Part shown: positions 61,919 through 64,000 of the stretch, piece after piece | How positions within the stretch are numbered: the first letter of the stretch is position 1 | Layout: the number at the start of each line of letters is the position of its first letter | Assembly: GCF_003362805.1 (NCBI RefSeq) | Contig: NZ_QNQT01000001.1 | Location: 806,001 to 870,000, forward strand | DNA length: 64,000 nt | Reading direction: 5' to 3' | DNA from: Neobacillus piezotolerans | Lineage (GTDB): Bacteria; Bacillota; Bacilli; Bacillales; Cytobacillaceae | Translations under genes and position numbers: made by a program | Notes under the pieces: generated by a model | Databases searched by the model: none | Seen by the model: only the letters and a program-made list of their open reading frames with translations | Told to the model about the DNA's origin: nothing

Positions 61919-63313
61919 CTACTTTTGACGAATATCAATCCACCAACGATTTTTCGCATTCATGTCCTCATTGTTAGCAACTCCACCGTAATAGAAAGCA
62001 TCTAGGAAGATTGAATCCAGTTTATCCTCATCAACAAAATAACCTAAATTAATCTTCTTCGTTTGGCCTGGTTGGATGCTGCCAATATTGTAAAATCCTT
62101 TTCCTGTTCCATGAGATGCTAAATAATCAACTTCGCCCGTCATAATACTTTCTTCGTTAATTCCAGCTTTTGCAGCATAGTTCCATGCATTCTTTTCGGC
62201 TTTAAGTACTTGTATAGACGGGTGCATATAGATTTCTTCAGTTGCATGTTCACCAGTATTTTTAACTGTCGTTGTTAAATAGACAAATTTAAGATTTACT
62301 ACTTTGGACTCGACTAATTGGTCAATTGAATCCTTACCATTTCCCACTTCATATACATCCCGTCTGTACGGTAACAATTTCTTTGTTGGATCTAAAGCCT
62401 TATTCTGGCTAAGTATTTGGAGACCCAATTCATTAAAGTTTTCTTGTTTAAAATCTTTGATTGAATCAAAGACTTCAACTTTTTGTATGACATATTCGAG
62501 AGTTCTTTTGGTTCCGCTAACCCCCTGATTGATGGTTACTGGAACCGTTTGACCTACACTAAAAAGTTGTTCGCTGTTTTTCTTTAAAGGAATAACCCCT
62601 GATTCCGTAGGTTCATTAACTTTGCTAAAATGGGAGTCATTATAATCTACAGTCATTGATGCATTTTCCTTTGATGTTGGTTCAAGTGAAATGTTCCCTA
62701 TAACTTTCAACATTTGTTCTTCGCTGACATCGGCACCAATATAACTTTCTAACATCATCCCTTCTTCCTCGAATAAGAGAAATACCTGTTTGTTAAACAT
62801 TAAATTATCGTTGCCAGTGTCTTTATTGACAATCACCGCTATTCTTCCGTTTATTTCCCTGTTTTCGTAACTGTTTGAGTATAGAGTTGAGAAATCTGAA
62901 TTTTCCCTGAGTTTCCAGAGAATGAATGAAAAGCCACCCCTTGCATAGTTATCTTTAAAGGAGTATTTCATTCCAGTAGAGTCGTCTGCTACCATATTTT
63001 CTGGTAAATTGGCAACTTTCAACTTATACCATTCGTTACTCTTTTTAGAGGCGGTATTCAAAACGGAAATATTTACTTCATAATTTTGTTTATGGACAAT
63101 CATATCATAAACTTTGACTGCCCCAAGAGCGGTTGTTGGAATGCCAATTAACAAGCAGGCAGCAAGAATTAAAAACCGATTCCTTTTTCGCTTGGCCCGG
63201 GGCTGTTCACCTTCTTGGACTGCTCGGCTAACCCCTAATTTTATTGACTGCAACACTTCCTCCCTTGGCACCTCAACTTTATTTAATTGGTTAAAGAATA
63301 TGTCTTTGTCCAT
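61919..63313 (-). CDS. Probable anti-sigma factor (DUF4179/DUF5643 type)
   Basis: 464 residues. A short cytoplasmic N-terminus (about 1-45, VEVPREEVLQSIKLGVSRAV) is followed by one membrane helix (about 47-66) and a large outer domain. The DUF4179-like part has FKDNYARGGFSFILWKLREN, and the C-terminal half with MHPSIQVLKAEKNAWNYAA matches the DUF5643 accessory domain. Such proteins hold an ECF sigma factor at the membrane until a signal arrives. Its start overlaps the sigma gene by 23 bases, direct support for the pairing. Start ATG 63313 after GGAGGGGG. Confidence 0.85.
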   Translation of the reverse strand: MDKDIFFNQLNKVEVPREEVLQSIKLGVSRAVQEGEQPRAKRKRNRFLILAACLLIGIPTTALGAVKVYDMIVHKQNYEVNISVLNTASKKSNEWYKLKVANLPENMVADDSTGMKYSFKDNYARGGFSFILWKLRENSDFSTLYSNSYENREINGRIAVIVNKDTGNDNLMFNKQVFLLFEEEGMMLESYIGADVSEEQMLKVIGNISLEPTSKENASMTVDYNDSHFSKVNEPTESGVIPLKKNSEQLFSVGQTVPVTINQGVSGTKRTLEYVIQKVEVFDSIKDFKQENFNELGLQILSQNKALDPTKKLLPYRRDVYEVGNGKDSIDQLVESKVVNLKFVYLTTTVKNTGEHATEEIYMHPSIQVLKAEKNAWNYAAKAGINEESIMTGEVDYLASHGTGKGFYNIGSIQPGQTKKINLGYFVDEDKLDSIFLDAFYYGGVANNEDMNAKNRWWIDIRQK

Positions 63314-63824
63314 CAAAGTAGCCCCCTCCCAATAACTTTCGCAATTGTTTCTTCCCGCGGCTTAAATATGTTTTTATCGTATTTTCTGGGACTTCCAGGC
63401 TAGTGGCTATTTCCTTCAGGCTCATATCAAAGTAGTAGAAAAGGATGATACTGGTCTGGTGTTTGGCTGGCAATTTACCGATCGCCGCAGCGAGGTCCAG
63501 CTTTTCCTCGTCATCCTTAACATTAGAAATGGCTACGACTTCATTTTCAGATGAAATCTCATTTCTTCTTTTCTTTAGAACATCATAAGCACAGTTAATA
63601 AGAATCTTTGTGACCCAAGTTAAGAAATATTGCTCGTTTCTTAACTGGCTGATAGAGGAAAATGCTTTGTAGGCCGTTTCTTGTACGACATCCAGGGCAT
63701 CTTCCCGATTCCTGACATACAGGTATGCCGTTCTGTAAAGGCGATCAGTATGCTCAACCAGCAACTGTTCAAACGCTTCGGAATCGCCTTGAACGGCTTT
63801 TCTGATTAAATTATTCTCATCCAA
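63291..63824 (-). CDS. ECF-type RNA polymerase sigma factor
   Basis: 177 residues: region 2 (about 8-75, with DRLYRTAYLYVRNREDALDV and VQETAYKAFSSISQLRNEQY) and region 4 (about 115-170, LPAKHQTSIILFYYFDMSLK then EIATSLEVPENTIKTYLSRG). It belongs to the group-IV sigma factors with extracytoplasmic function. The neighbouring membrane anti-sigma is translationally overlapped. The signal is unknown; cell-envelope or antimicrobial stress is usual in Bacillus. AAAAGGAGG precedes the ATG. Confidence 0.93.
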   Translation of the reverse strand: MDENNLIRKAVQGDSEAFEQLLVEHTDRLYRTAYLYVRNREDALDVVQETAYKAFSSISQLRNEQYFLTWVTKILINCAYDVLKKRRNEISSENEVVAISNVKDDEEKLDLAAAIGKLPAKHQTSIILFYYFDMSLKEIATSLEVPENTIKTYLSRGKKQLRKLLGGGYFDGQRHIL

Positions 63825-63844
63825 CTCTTTTACCTCCTTTTACT

Positions 63845-63875
63845 CTTAGAGAAGGATATAAGGTGAAAAGTTTCA
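63845..63875 (-). promoter_or_regulatory. ECF-type promoter, probably autoregulated
   Basis: On the minus strand TGAAAC (63870-63875) matches the ECF -35 element TGAAAC, followed by TTTTCACCTTATATCCTTCT and the sigma gene 20 bases on. The -10 region lacks a clear CGTC, so it is only partly supported. Confidence 0.45.
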
Positions 63876-64000
63876 GTTTTTTTAAATATACTATTTCATG
63901 GTAAGGTGAGATAGGGGGGAGAAGTCAAAATTTGTAATTAAAAAAGTTCATATCTAAGGAAACCCTTTTAACGATGATTTGCAATGATGTGTGTGAAGAA

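Overview
The window reads as chromosomal DNA of a low-to-mid-GC endospore-forming Bacillaceae bacterium (Bacillus, Mesobacillus or Cytobacillus type; the genus cannot be fixed from this sequence). Supporting signs are strong AGGAGG ribosome sites, many GTG and TTG starts, a SAM-I (S-box) riboswitch, an mrp antiporter operon, a kip/pxp-type 5-oxoprolinase cluster, a LysM spore-type glycosidase and lipoproteins with short lipoboxes. No tRNA, rRNA, CRISPR array or intact insertion sequence was seen.

Layout. 0.8-7.6 kb: an HxlR regulator, an NAD(P)-binding oxidoreductase, a DUF2269 membrane protein, a saccharopine-dehydrogenase-like enzyme, a polysaccharide deacetylase lipoprotein and a glycosidase-like lipoprotein. 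6.8-11.3 kb (minus): pxpB-pxpC-pxpA-Nramp-ycsI. 11.7-13 kb: a subtilase. 13.5-16.9 kb: a two-component system with an ABC transporter, followed by a decayed MFS gene. 17-19.5 kb: a GMC oxidoreductase and an ankyrin pseudogene. 19.5-23.5 kb (minus): metN-metI-metQ under a SAM riboswitch, with a GldA-like dehydrogenase downstream. 23.7-28.3 kb: small uncharacterised genes. 28.4-31.2 kb: an XRE-cupin regulator opposite a hydrolase, extradiol dioxygenase and DoxX trio that recalls the quinone-stress mhq genes. 32-36.6 kb: an M14 carboxypeptidase and a LysM-GH18 hydrolase. 36.6-42.6 kb (minus): mrpABCDEFG, with a stand-alone KdpD-type universal stress protein opposite. 43.5-44.5 kb: a minimal tyrosine recombinase and a small membrane protein.

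45-57 kb is the highlight: a complete aromatic meta-cleavage cluster that best fits protocatechuate 2,3-cleavage (pra type). An IclR regulator faces an extradiol dioxygenase, an ACMSD-fold decarboxylase and a TRAP transporter. A second unit holds the semialdehyde dehydrogenase, dienoate hydratase, acylating acetaldehyde dehydrogenase, hydroxy-oxovalerate aldolase, oxalocrotonate decarboxylase and tautomerase. Together they would turn a carboxylated catechol into pyruvate and acetyl-CoA. Three near-identical operator palindromes mark the IclR gene and the two catabolic promoters. At both catabolic promoters the palindrome sits exactly 47 bp from a TATAAT box, which implies one regulator activating both.

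57-64 kb: small secreted, membrane and hypothetical genes scattered among short palindromic repeats, ending in an ECF sigma factor and its probable anti-sigma factor.
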